38,894 nucleotides of DNA, from the NCBI GenBank assembly GCA_001275005.1, contig JWZX01003402.1:1-38894 (forward strand), written 5' to 3'. The notes below the pieces were generated by a model. It was not told where the DNA came from. It did not search any database and was given only the letters and a program-made list of their open reading frames with translations. Positions 18,246 through 26,801 of the stretch are shown in pieces. The stretch's first letter is position 1. The number at the start of each line of letters is the position of its first letter. A program made the translations under genes and the position numbers. Origin of the DNA: Chrysochromulina tobinii (Eukaryota; Haptophyta; Prymnesiales; Chrysochromulinaceae).

Positions 18246-19868
18246 ATGAGCGGCAAGCAGCCGGCGGCTAAGCGGCGCAAGCCTTCGTCTTCGGGCGACC
18301 TGCTCGATAGCATCCTCGGCGGCATAGACAGAACCATGTCCACAACTCCGGGAGCCTTCCGCGCCGAGGAGGAGCCCGAGGTGGCGTCACACTACCAGAT
18401 AGTGCGCGCGCCGCCGGCCAGCGACCTGAATCGCAAGAGCATGTGCCGCAACTGGGAGTGCGGAGGGACCGAATTCGAGAACGACTACCGCTCTGGTGAC
18501 CGCGTGTGCCGCTCGTGCGGCGCGGTGCAGAATGCGCGCAACTGCGAGTCGCAGGAGGAGGAGCACCGCACGTTCGCCGACGACGACAAGAAGGATTCGA
18601 AGCAGCGCACGTCGCGCAGCGCCTCCACCGGTGTGGGCATGGCCAAGCTCGAGCAGGCCAATCAGCTCGCGCACGGGCAGGCGGACGGCGACGAGCTCAC
18701 GCATAAGCAACGGAAGAAGATCGCGGATTACAAGGACAAGGTGACGGTGCTCTCGGACGCGCTCGAGCTGACTGATACCATCAAGTTCGACGGGCACATG
18801 TTATGCGAGGACCTCGTACGCAAGCAGCATGAGCATGACGTGCAGTGCGGCAAGGGTGGCACGTGCCGGCTGACGCTGCGCCTGCGCCCGGCGGCAGTGA
18901 TCGCGGCAGCCTTGCTCAAGGAGGCCATGCGCAAGAACGGCATCGATCGGCTCTTCGAGGAGCTCAAGAAGGTGCTCAAGGGCGACGATGTTGACGCCGC
19001 AGACACGGGCAAGGTGGGCAAGACCCACGCCATCGTGCGTGACCTGCTCAAGGGCGCGCCCTATCCATGCGCAGATGAGGACTCAGGCCGGGCGGCCGCC
19101 GCGGCCGCACAAGCAGAATCCCTGCGGCTCGGCGCGAGTGGCAGCAGCGAGGGGAGTGCGGCCGGTGCGGCCGGTAGGGGAGCCGACGGCAGCATCACTG
19201 CGGCGCCTCATCCGGCAATAGCGTTAGTGCCTCGGCTGACGACACGGTTGCATCTCCCCTACTATCTGGAGCGTCGCGCCGTTGAGTGTATCGAAGACTG
19301 GTCCCTCTTCGGGCTGCCCGCGCTAATGCCGCAGACGATCTCGGCCCTTGCACTGCTGCGCGCCTTTGAGGAGCTCGTGCAGCCCAAGCTGCGAAACGGT
19401 AAGCAGAATCGACCGCTGCCGCAGCTGCCGAAGCTCTCCGTAGCCGACATCGCCCAGGAAGCAGGTCTGACGGAGAAGACGCTCACGCAGCACATGAGGC
19501 ACGAGGACCTGCCTTGGCCAACACTGCTCCTGCAGGACCTCGCGCACCGGCTCGCGCCGCCGCCGCCTTTCGCCTTCCGCACCGAGGCGCAGAAGATCCT
19601 CGACCGTATCTTGCAAGTGCCTGGCAACCCAGCCGCTGAAGCCACAAGGGAGTGGAGCCGGAAGTTGACACCACGTCTCGTGGCCGCATGCGCGCTGCTC
19701 CTCGGCGCTCGCAAAGCTGCCGCCGACGAGGCCGCCGCCGCCACTGTGACCGCCATCACCCCCACGGAGCCGCCCGACACGGCGGCTGTCGCCGCCGCAG
19801 CAGGCGTCAGTCCGCAGGCCCTCGATGCCGCGCTGGCAGCCTACCCGCCAGCACAAGTGACTATGTGA
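18246..19868 (+). CDS. TFIIB-like general transcription factor
   Basis: 540 aa from ATG 18246. The zinc ribbon lies at residues 67-91 (C67, C72, C88, C91 with the typical DYRSGDRVCRSCG), but the first pair is spaced CX4C instead of the usual CX2C/CX2H. The B-reader follows at about 105-120 (EHRTFADDDKKDSK, matching the WRTFSND signature of TFIIB). The rest fits two diverged cyclin folds: the first near 170-240, the second around LPYYLERRAVECIEDW to ADIAQEAGLTEKTLTQHM. A Gly/Ala/Ser-rich insert (about 275-320) and an Ala-rich tail make it longer than TFIIB (about 310-350 aa). TFIIB recruits RNA polymerase II to promoters; a Brf- or TFIIB-paralogue role is also possible. Repeats flank it on both sides. 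Confidence 0.8.
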   Translation: MSGKQPAAKRRKPSSSGDLLDSILGGIDRTMSTTPGAFRAEEEPEVASHYQIVRAPPASDLNRKSMCRNWECGGTEFENDYRSGDRVCRSCGAVQNARNCESQEEEHRTFADDDKKDSKQRTSRSASTGVGMAKLEQANQLAHGQADGDELTHKQRKKIADYKDKVTVLSDALELTDTIKFDGHMLCEDLVRKQHEHDVQCGKGGTCRLTLRLRPAAVIAAALLKEAMRKNGIDRLFEELKKVLKGDDVDAADTGKVGKTHAIVRDLLKGAPYPCADEDSGRAAAAAAQAESLRLGASGSSEGSAAGAAGRGADGSITAAPHPAIALVPRLTTRLHLPYYLERRAVECIEDWSLFGLPALMPQTISALALLRAFEELVQPKLRNGKQNRPLPQLPKLSVADIAQEAGLTEKTLTQHMRHEDLPWPTLLLQDLAHRLAPPPPFAFRTEAQKILDRILQVPGNPAAEATREWSRKLTPRLVAACALLLGARKAAADEAAAATVTAITPTEPPDTAAVAAAAGVSPQALDAALAAYPPAQVTM

Positions 19869-20623
19869 CACGCGGCGGCTACAGCGGCCGGATCAACGGT
19901 AGGAGAGGACAAGAACAGGTTGCAGAGGAGGGTATCGCAGCGCTTTGAGAGCTGGTGAGCAGATTCGCCTGCGCGCGAGGCGCGGAGAGGAGCGCGTTCT
20001 GGCGGCGACGTGAGGGCAAGAAGAGCGGCATGGCTATGCGCGATCCAGCACAATCGTGAGTTCGGAGCGAGGGGCAGCGAGCGCGGAGCGGAAGAGATCG
20101 TATCCCGTCTCCTCCCGGTGTCTTCTAACCCGAGTCGGCCGCTGGGTTGGCACCGGGGTCGCGGCGAGGTCGTGCGTGCGTGCGAGCGTGTGAGCGTGCG
20201 TCCGTGCGCGCTTGCGCGACGGTGAGTCGGTTTTTGTCAGGTTCGTCCCCGGTGTTTTGAACCGCGCCGGTCGTGTCTTTCCCCAAGTTCTTGAGACGAA
20301 TCTAGAGCGCGGAGATGAGAATTATGGTGCGCACTGTCCTCGCGTCTGAAAGTCTGAAAGTCGGCACCAGCGTGGGTCCACAGTAGCACACATGAGACAT
20401 GTCGCTTCAGGCACGGCCGACCGAACAAGCGCGAAGGCCACATACCGGCCCAAGGCAACGCACGAGTTAGCGCGTGCACTTACTCCCCCTCCCTTTATCA
20501 TGTTTGGTTCTTGTGTTGAGCGCGGAGGATCGCGACGAAACTGACTGACGATCAGTACGTTTTGAAGTTCGATTGACGATTCGATCTCCAGCGGCCACGC
20601 GCCAATACACGCGCTGAAGACGA
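19869..20623. promoter_or_regulatory. Intergenic region with second leader-like repeat
   Basis: This is a 3' flank of the TFIIB-like gene followed by the probable promoter/leader of the Mpv17-like gene. It contains the second copy of the leader-like direct repeat with a good 5' splice site GACG|GTGAGT at 20221/20222, so a 5'-UTR intron is plausible. No open frame is convincing. Confidence 0.45.
20089..20300 (+). repeat. Leader-like direct repeat, copy 2
   Basis: It is a diverged copy of 17757-17975. The block order is kept (gaagagatcgtatcccgtct, gggttggcacc, gcgaggtcgtgc, acggtgagtcggtt, gtcaggttcgtcccc, aagttcttga). The last part of copy 1 (gattcaatctcgaacggcgacgcgcc) reappears diverged only at about 20571-20605, so about 270 nt is inserted in this copy or lost from the other. 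Confidence 0.75.
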
Positions 20624-21493
20624 ATGCGAATGGATGCGCGATGTGCGATGTCCAGCCTCGGAGATCGATGGGGCTCACCGCGCCACGCTGTTTCTACCAT
20701 GATGCAACCGCCTGACCTCGTGCATGTTGACCTCTTGCAACTCTACGAGTCCGCGGAGGCGTCCAACAGCCTGTTGACTGACATGGTCACAGCTTCCTTC
20801 CTCAACACGATGAGTGACTCCATTGCGCAGGCCACGGTGAAATCTTCCGGGTGGCCAGATGGGATGCGAACTGCTCGATTTAGTATCTTCGGCTTCATGG
20901 ACGGAGCGATGAGCCACGCCTGGTTTGGCCTACTCTACGCCGTCCTTGGAGATGGTGTAGGTCTCGAGGGGCAGGCCAAGGTCATCGACATCCTGTTGAA
21001 GCAGTTCGCTGAGGCGCTCGTGTACACGCCGTACTGGGCACTATGGTTCCTTTGTGCATTCTCGCTCCTAGAGGGACGTACGTTCCAAGAGATCCCACAG
21101 ATTGTACGAGAAAAATGGAAAGAGCTCTTCGTGGGAACTGCGGGCTTCTTCTTCCCAGTCACTTTGTACATGTACGCGTGCGTGCCTCAAGAGAAGCTCG
21201 TGCTCGCTTACTGCACGGGCACGCTGATCTTCACGATCGGCCTCTCCATCTGGAATGGCTCTCAAAGTCCTCAAGGCGATCTGCGCGCTTTGGACGAGGC
21301 GAACGCGAGTGTGTTGTCCGGAGAAGCTCAATCTGATCTCGAAGTGCGAGGCATCGCTCTGGTTGGAGGACCCGATACATTTGCTCCGGCGGCGGCGGCG
21401 GCGACGGCGGCGGCGGCGGCGGCGGCGGCGGTCCCCATCGAAGAGCTTGCCGACATATATGGTGTCGCAGCTTCAATGATTGATGGGCTTTGA
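20624..21493 (+). CDS. Mpv17/PMP22-like integral membrane protein
   Basis: 289 aa from ATG 20624 (an alternative start is the MM at about 20699). It shows the Mpv17/PMP22 layout of four hydrophobic helices. The landmarks are RTARFSIFGFMDGAMSHAWF (the R...G....GP..H.WY block), KVIDILLKQFAEALVYTPYW (the K...DQ......P block), the LLEGRTFQEI loop and FFFPVTLYMYACVPQEK (the WP..Q..NF..VP block), each diverged. The family sits in the inner mitochondrial or peroxisomal membrane and probably forms small-solute channels. The C-terminus adds an acidic tail and a poly-Ala tract encoded by an almost pure GCG run (about 21392-21429) that is likely length-variable. It shares a leader-like repeat with the TFIIB-like gene. 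Confidence 0.65.
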   Translation: MRMDARCAMSSLGDRWGSPRHAVSTMMQPPDLVHVDLLQLYESAEASNSLLTDMVTASFLNTMSDSIAQATVKSSGWPDGMRTARFSIFGFMDGAMSHAWFGLLYAVLGDGVGLEGQAKVIDILLKQFAEALVYTPYWALWFLCAFSLLEGRTFQEIPQIVREKWKELFVGTAGFFFPVTLYMYACVPQEKLVLAYCTGTLIFTIGLSIWNGSQSPQGDLRALDEANASVLSGEAQSDLEVRGIALVGGPDTFAPAAAAATAAAAAAAAVPIEELADIYGVAASMIDGL

Positions 21494-22204
21494 CACTTAA
21501 TCCGCGCGACTCTGGTATTTTATGAAGGCCCCTTCATAGGCAATCGCTCGAACACATGTACAGTACTGATGTCGTTGAAAGGCATAGCAAACCATGTCTC
21601 GGTCTGCGCGTTTTTGGCGTTAATTGAGATCTCGGATACAGTCTGAGGAGTACACTTAATGACTTGAGTCTTGACCCCCAACAGGCCGGAAGACGGCCGG
21701 AAGGCGCGCGCGGCTTGCGGGCCTTGCGCGCGCGGCCGGGGGGGCGGGGGCGCGGTCTTCAGGCCCTCCCGTCTCGTGCAGTGTAGCAGTCACTGTTGCC
21801 CCACGGCAGGGAGGTGGGATAGCCGTCCTCGCGTCCGTTGAGCGCGCGGCGGAGGCCTCGCACGAAGATGCCACAAAGACACGATTAAGAGTTTAAGACT
21901 ATCGACAGACATGTTGTTCGATTGTCCGACGAGGGCGTGTGAGCGGCTCCTGTGGTGAGCGCGACTGTGGCCTGCGAGCTGCGACATTTACCGAGATCCC
22001 CGACACCGGAATAAGCAATAACGTCGCGTAATTGAATAGTTTATTGATGACATAATTTTTATTTCGGACCGCGCGCCGGGACGGCGCGCGGGAACGCTCG
22101 GCGCTCAGACTGCTTTGTCAGACTGGTTACAGTATCCGCGCTGCGCGCGCTCCCGCGTTCGTATGCGCCTAGTGCCTTCGGGGATACACAGTTACGCACT
22201 CGAC
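21494..22204. other. Convergent 3' spacer
   Basis: This lies between the Mpv17-like gene (plus) and the PLOD-like glycosyltransferase (minus). Two short hairpins are visible: tatgaaggccccttcata at about 21520-21538 and cgcgcgccgggacggcgcgcg near 22070-22090. An AT-rich stretch lies at 22015-22065. No gene is supported. Confidence 0.5.
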
Positions 22205-23354
22205 TTACGGTGCTGCGCGACTGCCGCACGTACTCGCAACCTCGTTGCGCGGTGTACACAGTTGACAGTACACATTTCCTTGACGATCGCGCACGAGATC
22301 GCGCTTCGAAGACTGACTGCCAGACTCGTTCGCAGCACATCTTGCGTACGATAAACACCGCTGGAGAGGTGACTTTGGGTCAGAAACGAATCGTTTGCTC
22401 ACACCGTTGAAATGGATGAGGGTAGGCCCACTGTCCTGGGCAATCGCGCATTCTTTACTGTAGGGGCCCAACCGCCTCCATCTGCCATCCTTGCTCCAGG
22501 ACCAGGACGAGGTGAATCTGGTTCCTAACAAGCACTTGTCTGGCCCGCAAATGATGCCACCAGCCCTCGTTGCATACGTTTGCCCGGAGTCATTGCGGCC
22601 AACTACGATCGATCCAGAGGCAAACAAGTGCTCATGTGAATCCAACACAATGGTCCCATTGCTTCGGAGCATCAAATTGGTTGCGACGCACTGGTCCTCA
22701 AGGCTTCCTAGACCAATTTTGTTGTTGACCAACTCCTTTCTGCAGACCGGCCGGCGGCCCAGGCCAGGCCGAGCCCACCTTGCGCCTGCCCACCATCCCT
22801 GCCAACCACCGCTGTAGATGCGGTGTCATGTCACGTGCTAGTCCAGCAAAGCCACCACTGTTCAGGTAGCGAGGGCAGCGCCATGGTAGCCGGTGGTGAC
22901 CTAGTTCCTCATACTGAGCCAAAACCTGCATCGAGCACGTCATCTCCTTCGGAACGAACTTCTTTCTATCTCCCCAAGGGGCCCAACAGATGGGCTCACC
23001 TTGGTAAACAATTCGGCCACGGGGTTGGTGAAGAAGAGCTGCCTCGAAACGCTTCATGAGTGCATCAGCAGACTCAATCACGTTGAAGATGGCATCGCTA
23101 TCGGAACAGATTAGAAGCTCCGCGGGCGGGGCACTTTGCGCGTACTCGTAGTAAGCCTCGACCTTCGTGATGAGCCCGTTCCAAGGCCTGCCGATGCACA
23201 CGTTTGTCAAGGTTACGTTTAGTTCTTGTTTGTTTGAAGCCGACGATGGTCGTGCCATGGGCCCATGGCGCCGCAGCAGTGCGTCAAATGTCTGCTCAAG
23301 CAAGCCACCTTTGCGTGTCTCACACGTCAGGAAGTGCACACGTACACCAGACAT
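22205..23354 (-). CDS. Stand-alone PLOD-like glycosyltransferase, two exons
   Basis: Exon 1 is 23354-22810 and exon 2 is 22739-22205, joined over a 70-nt intron in phase 2, giving 359 aa. It has the landmarks of the glycosyltransferase domain of procollagen lysyl hydroxylases: KVEAYYEYAQ, LLICSDSDAIFN at 81-91 (metal-binding DSD), GEPICWAPWG (the SAE.FCWP block), CPRYLNSGGFAGLA at 160-172, LEDQCVATNLML (the DDQ block), IVLDSHEHLFA (the LD..S.IFQ block) and LIHFNG (counterpart of V.HGNG). No hydroxylase domain follows. The expected role is glucosyl/galactosyl transfer onto a hydroxylysine or related acceptor in the ER, but the acceptor is unknown. A leader peptide is not visible, and the tail after LIHFNG may include unspliced sequence. 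Confidence 0.7.
22740..22809 (-). other. Intron in the PLOD-like glycosyltransferase gene
   Basis: A 70-nt interval starting GTGGTTGG and ending GTCTGCAG on the minus strand. Splicing joins LNSGGFAGLARDMTPHLQ to RKELVNNKIGLGSLEDQ in frame, which restores the spacing between the LNSGGF and DDQ blocks of the family. No exon-copy repeat is seen at its ends. Confidence 0.65.
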
Positions 23355-23448
23355 CGCCGCAGGGGATAATGTGCGCCCGGCGGCGACGCGACCCTAAGGC
23401 CTTGCTTGATTCAACCAAAAACTAAACATAGGTCCCGGTACCCGGTAT

Positions 23449-23650
23449 ACCGGTAAAAAGACGCCGGGGGAGCCGGGACACTCACGGGACACACACGGGA
23501 CACGCGGGCGCACTCAAAGGCACACGGACCACGCAGACGAACCTCACAACCATCCAAACCCACCAACAACACACATCCCGCACGTCAGCGCGAGCACGAC
23601 CGAAGCCGCGGCCGACTCAACAGCCACAGGCCCGGAGCCGACCGCTCAAT
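23449..23650 (-). repeat. Dispersed GT-rich repeat, copy R2
   Basis: Read on the minus strand it runs from gcggtcggctccgggcctgt through gagtcggccgcgg, ggttgtgaggttcgtctgcg and repeated gtgtcccgtg units to gtctttttaccggt. It begins inside the unit compared with R1 and R3, so it is 5'-truncated. It is bordered by ggtaccCGGTATACCGGTA-type palindromic sequence. Confidence 0.8.
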
Positions 23651-23654
23651 ACCC

Positions 23655-23910
23655 GGTATACCGGTACCGGATCCGGTGAAAAGACACCGGGGGGAGACGG
23701 GACACACATGGGACACACGTGCGCACAAGGGCACACGGATCACACAGACGAACCTCACAACCATCGAACCATCCCTGCAACCCACCAACGCACCTACACG
23801 GCACAAGCACGACCGCACGACGACCGAAACCGCGGCCGACTCAACAGCCGCAGCCCGGAGCCGACCGCACCCCGCGGCCGACTCAGAAAAGGCCGCCCCC
23901 AGCGAATTTA
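23655..23910 (-). repeat. Dispersed GT-rich repeat, copy R3
   Basis: Read on the minus strand it starts cgctgggggcggccttttct, passes gagtcggccgcggggtgcgg (as in R1) and gaggttcgtctgtgtgatcc, and ends in gtgtcttttcaccgg. It lies head-to-tail with R2, separated by a block of ggtaccggtataccgg-type palindromes. Confidence 0.8.
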
Positions 23911-23920
23911 CGTTTTCATG

Positions 23921-23949
23921 AGTGAGTGAGAGTGAGTTTCTCACTCACT
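23921..23949. repeat. Short hairpin of (gtga)n/(tcac)n
   Basis: Arms agtgagtgaga (23921-23931) and tctcactcact (23939-23949) are perfect reverse complements around a 7-nt loop. It lies in the spacer just after repeat R3. It may simply be an inverted microsatellite. Confidence 0.8.
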
Positions 23950-24190
23950 CACTTAACACTAATTCGCAGACTCACTTACTTACCATGTTACATGTACTTA
24001 CACACTCACTCTACACTCACGTTTACATAATGAATAGATTCCTATTCACTCCCAGCCCCTCCTTTCTCATTGTGAATGGGGGCTCCCTCGCCGAGCGTGA
24101 GAGGCGCCGGACCGACTCCCCTGTGCGGGGTTATTCCAGTTCACAGCCAATGGTGTTAATGGTTTGGTCCGTGCCTCCTTGTGGACGCTC

Positions 24191-25867
24191 ATGGCCGGGA
24201 TCCACAGCAGTAACTTGGTTCATCCGGTTCCAATCATTTCCGGCACTCTGCTGAAAAGAAGCGCGACGAGCGTGTGCAACGCCACTCACACTCATTGGTG
24301 CTCGAGCTGCTCATGCGAGCGCCATGCTCGGCTGCTCAAGGGCCAGCTGCCCGATACTGGGATGGGCAATCGAATCAGCAAGTTACTCAGCTTTGCAGGC
24401 ATAAGTGAGTCCTTGGGTCGACACGTATTGGTGTTCTGGCCGACATTGGGTAATTGGGGGAGATTATCTCATAGAGGACGGCGCTTCTACGGTGGGCTCG
24501 AGGAGGTTCGCAGCCTCGTGCATCTACCACGGGCGCTACGCTGGATCGAGGATTGGCCGGCAGAGGAGTTGAATGGAAGCCATCCCAGCGAGGTGTTCGC
24601 ACAGCTCCCTATTGGTGCAGCTGATGAGATTCCAGTGATTCCGATTCGACACCTCGACTTTGGATGGGGACACCCCGAAGGAACCTGGTTTCACTGGCAG
24701 GTTTGGGCGAAGCGCAATCTGTGGCCACAGCCGTGCATTGGCCATGATGCCTTCGTGGCAAGCATGCGCAACGTGTTCCGGCAAATGCGGCCAAAGGTTG
24801 ACTTGGCCAACCCTCAACCGCGCTCGTATCTGGTGCTTCATTGGCGTCGTGGCGACCGCGGAGACACGTCGCTTCAGGACCCAGTTGCCTTCAACTTGAC
24901 GTGGACGTGTGCGCTCACGTTGATCGCACGACGTGGAGACTTGCCATGGCTGGTCCTCGCTGAAAACATTACCGAGGTTCCGGACATAGAGGAGCGGCTG
25001 CGGCAGCACGGTGCACACATCGTCCGACGTGAGTCCAAGGAAAAGCTGCGACGAGCACAAAATCACAGCGACGACGGCGACGGCGACGAGGATGGCTCCT
25101 CCGTGCGCCCTGTACTTCGCGACTTCTTTGCAGCGTCGGCTTCCGTGGGTATCCTCTTCTCGGGTACGCGCTGGGGCGATTGGATCGACAGCTCGTTCAG
25201 TTCGATGGCCGCACTCATTGGAGATGTGCCGCTACTCTTTCCGTACGCCGCATCCAATGGTGGCAACATCGCGTCAATGCAGGCTCTCGGAAACGTGAGC
25301 GGCGAAGCGCTCCACTCATACTTCTTCGCCGATCAGATCGACAGCTTCCTGGACGAGGTGGCCAAGACTGCGAGGCGGCCGTTTGCGGAAGACAACAGCC
25401 GGCTGCAGCCTGTGGCGCCTGCGGATGCAGAGCGCGAGAATCGATGCCCACTGCAACCGCAGAATCGCCAATTCAGAGCTCCTGGCGATTCAGCGCTGGC
25501 CATTCAGAAAGCTCCCCAAACTCTGATGGACAAAGGTGCAGTCGTCGTGGAGTATGCGGCAGCGATCGAGCTGCACGTCAACCAGCTGGCGAACGAACTG
25601 CAACGGTTGCCTTGCCATGGCTGCGCAGAATGGTTTCTCCGCAGGCACGTTGATAAATGGCGCTTCAATGCGGTTGCAGCTGAGCGAGCGAGACTACTTA
25701 AGCATGCGGAACTATTTGGCGAGTTTCTTCCCAATTCAACACGGCCCACCCTTCGCTCGAGTCCGTCACCAGGCTCGTACGTCGGGACGTTCTCTCCGTT
25801 TGACTATTGGGAAGCCGAGCACCCTTGCGCCTCCGACTCTCGTGTGCCTGCCTCATGTGATTGGTGA
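24191..25867 (+). CDS. Fucosyltransferase-like domain (N-terminal part of a probable fusion)
   Basis: 558 aa from ATG 24191 (the frame is open slightly 5' without ATG). It shows fucosyltransferase superfamily motifs: GMGNR at residues 57-61 (the G.GNR loop), LVLHWRRGDRGD at about 214-224 (the H.RRGD GDP-fucose site) and LFSGTRWGDWIDSSFSSMAAL around 322-342 (the SxFS...A block). The likely role is transfer from GDP-fucose in the secretory pathway. After about residue 400 the chain continues into a region ending FDYWEAEHPCASDSRV, which looks like the start of a METTL24/Methyltransf_24-type domain. The frame then stops, while the rest of that domain continues in the next frame. A 1-nt frame change at about 25840-25860, or an unrecognised splice, would make one protein. 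Confidence 0.65.
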   Translation: MAGIHSSNLVHPVPIISGTLLKRSATSVCNATHTHWCSSCSCERHARLLKGQLPDTGMGNRISKLLSFAGISESLGRHVLVFWPTLGNWGRLSHRGRRFYGGLEEVRSLVHLPRALRWIEDWPAEELNGSHPSEVFAQLPIGAADEIPVIPIRHLDFGWGHPEGTWFHWQVWAKRNLWPQPCIGHDAFVASMRNVFRQMRPKVDLANPQPRSYLVLHWRRGDRGDTSLQDPVAFNLTWTCALTLIARRGDLPWLVLAENITEVPDIEERLRQHGAHIVRRESKEKLRRAQNHSDDGDGDEDGSSVRPVLRDFFAASASVGILFSGTRWGDWIDSSFSSMAALIGDVPLLFPYAASNGGNIASMQALGNVSGEALHSYFFADQIDSFLDEVAKTARRPFAEDNSRLQPVAPADAERENRCPLQPQNRQFRAPGDSALAIQKAPQTLMDKGAVVVEYAAAIELHVNQLANELQRLPCHGCAEWFLRRHVDKWRFNAVAAERARLLKHAELFGEFLPNSTRPTLRSSPSPGSYVGTFSPFDYWEAEHPCASDSRVPASCDW

Positions 25868-26570
25868 TGGTGCCAAGTGGCTCTGTGCTGCAGCCTTGCA
25901 CCCAGCTCCATGTCAGATCGTGTCGCTTGGCTCGAATTTTGACGACTCATTCGAGCGTGCGATGCACACTCTCGCAAATTGTAGCAGCTACATTGTGGAC
26001 CCGACGCTGCAGCGAGGAGAAGCGATGCGCAAGTTTGAGCGGCAACTCGAGTCCTACGGTGCGACGCTGAATCACAGTGTTGGAATCGGCCGAGAGGGAA
26101 CTTTGCTGCGCGTCCGTACTCTCGATACCTCCCCGCCGGATGCCCTCGGGCCCAAGCAAGTTCAAGGCTGGGTGCCAATGGTATCTGTCGCGTCGCTCCT
26201 GCAGCATCGGTTTCCGGATGCCCCTTCCGCACACATCTCCGTGCTGAAGGTGGACATCGAGGGAACTGAGTACGACAGCCTGGATGGCTTGTGGAATCTA
26301 TGCGCCACCGGCCGGCTCACAGTCAGCCAGCTTAACATGGAGATTCATCTCCACGATAGACAGCCAATCAAAGCCTTGTACGCTTTGTTTGCAGGCGCGC
26401 GCAAATGTGGGCTCATTCTGCATCACAAGGAGGTCAATACTTGGGGCTCCCCAAAGTGGCCGTGTGCAGAATTTGCGTGGGTGGATCTGGAGCATGCGCA
26501 GCGTGCAGTGCACGCAGAGCGCGCTGCCTCTGCACTCCCACCTTGTTCCTTTGCGAGCTGCGCCTCATAG
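25845..26570 (+). CDS. METTL24-like methyltransferase domain (C-terminal part, frame broken)
   Basis: It is read in the frame following that of the fucosyltransferase-like part. It opens with HVIGDGAKWLCAA, the G-DG-KW signature of METTL24/Methyltransf_24 proteins. It continues with IVSLGSNFDDSFERAM (SAM motif I position), CSSYIVDPTL, HISVLKVDIEGTEYDSL (the KVDIEG motif shared with FkbM) and LNMEIH. The methyltransferase therefore starts in the upstream frame (FDYWEAEHPC) and ends in this one. The absence of an in-frame ATG before the domain and the continuity of motifs argue for one fused gene with a frameshift, sequence error or unusual splice, not two genes. It may instead be a decaying copy. 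The substrate is unknown; context suggests a glycan. Confidence 0.6.
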   Translation, partial: CLPHVIGDGAKWLCAAALHPAPCQIVSLGSNFDDSFERAMHTLANCSSYIVDPTLQRGEAMRKFERQLESYGATLNHSVGIGREGTLLRVRTLDTSPPDALGPKQVQGWVPMVSVASLLQHRFPDAPSAHISVLKVDIEGTEYDSLDGLWNLCATGRLTVSQLNMEIHLHDRQPIKALYALFAGARKCGLILHHKEVNTWGSPKWPCAEFAWVDLEHAQRAVHAERAASALPPCSFASCAS

Positions 26571-26745
26571 ATGGCACGCAGGGAGGGCAGGCGCAGGGGC
26601 CGTCGCACGTGTCTCGATCTGAACGGGAGCAGTCCTCGTGCTCTTGAGAGTCCGATGATTTTGGTCACCTGTCTCGTTTCGTTTCGTGAACGAGTTATTT
26701 CCTGAAACCGCGTCGTGAGCCTAAACCTGTGGCTAGTGGCTTACC

Positions 26746-26795
26746 GGTATCCTTTTTACCGGTACCGATACCGGCAACCGTATACGGTACCGAGT
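26746..26795. repeat. Palindromic ACCGGTA cluster
   Basis: It contains ctttttaccggt (26752-26763), the exact reverse complement of the accggtaaaaag end of the dispersed repeat, followed by ggtaccgataccgg and cggtacc palindromes like those bordering R2 and R3. It lies directly before the FkbM start codon and may be a solo end of the repeat family or a promoter element. Confidence 0.7.
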
Positions 26796-26801
26796 CGCTC
26801 A

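Larger units (their letters stand above)
23355..24190. other. Repeat-rich spacer upstream of two divergent genes
   Basis: It is mostly occupied by two inverted copies of the dispersed GT-rich repeat (23449-23650 and 23655-23910) and a short hairpin at 23921-23949. The remaining AT-richer stretch (23950-24060) probably includes the promoter of the fucosyltransferase-like gene. Open frames within it follow the repeats. Confidence 0.6.

Noticed and set aside
20624-21493. Mpv17-like gene and TFIIB-like gene as a duplicated gene pair
   Set aside because: Only the upstream blocks are related; the proteins share no similarity.
23585-23944. 119-aa minus-strand open frame, similar to a plus-strand frame near 15903
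   Set aside because: The similarity comes from the dispersed GT-rich repeat (R1 and R3). The frame is not conserved as a protein between copies because indels break it.
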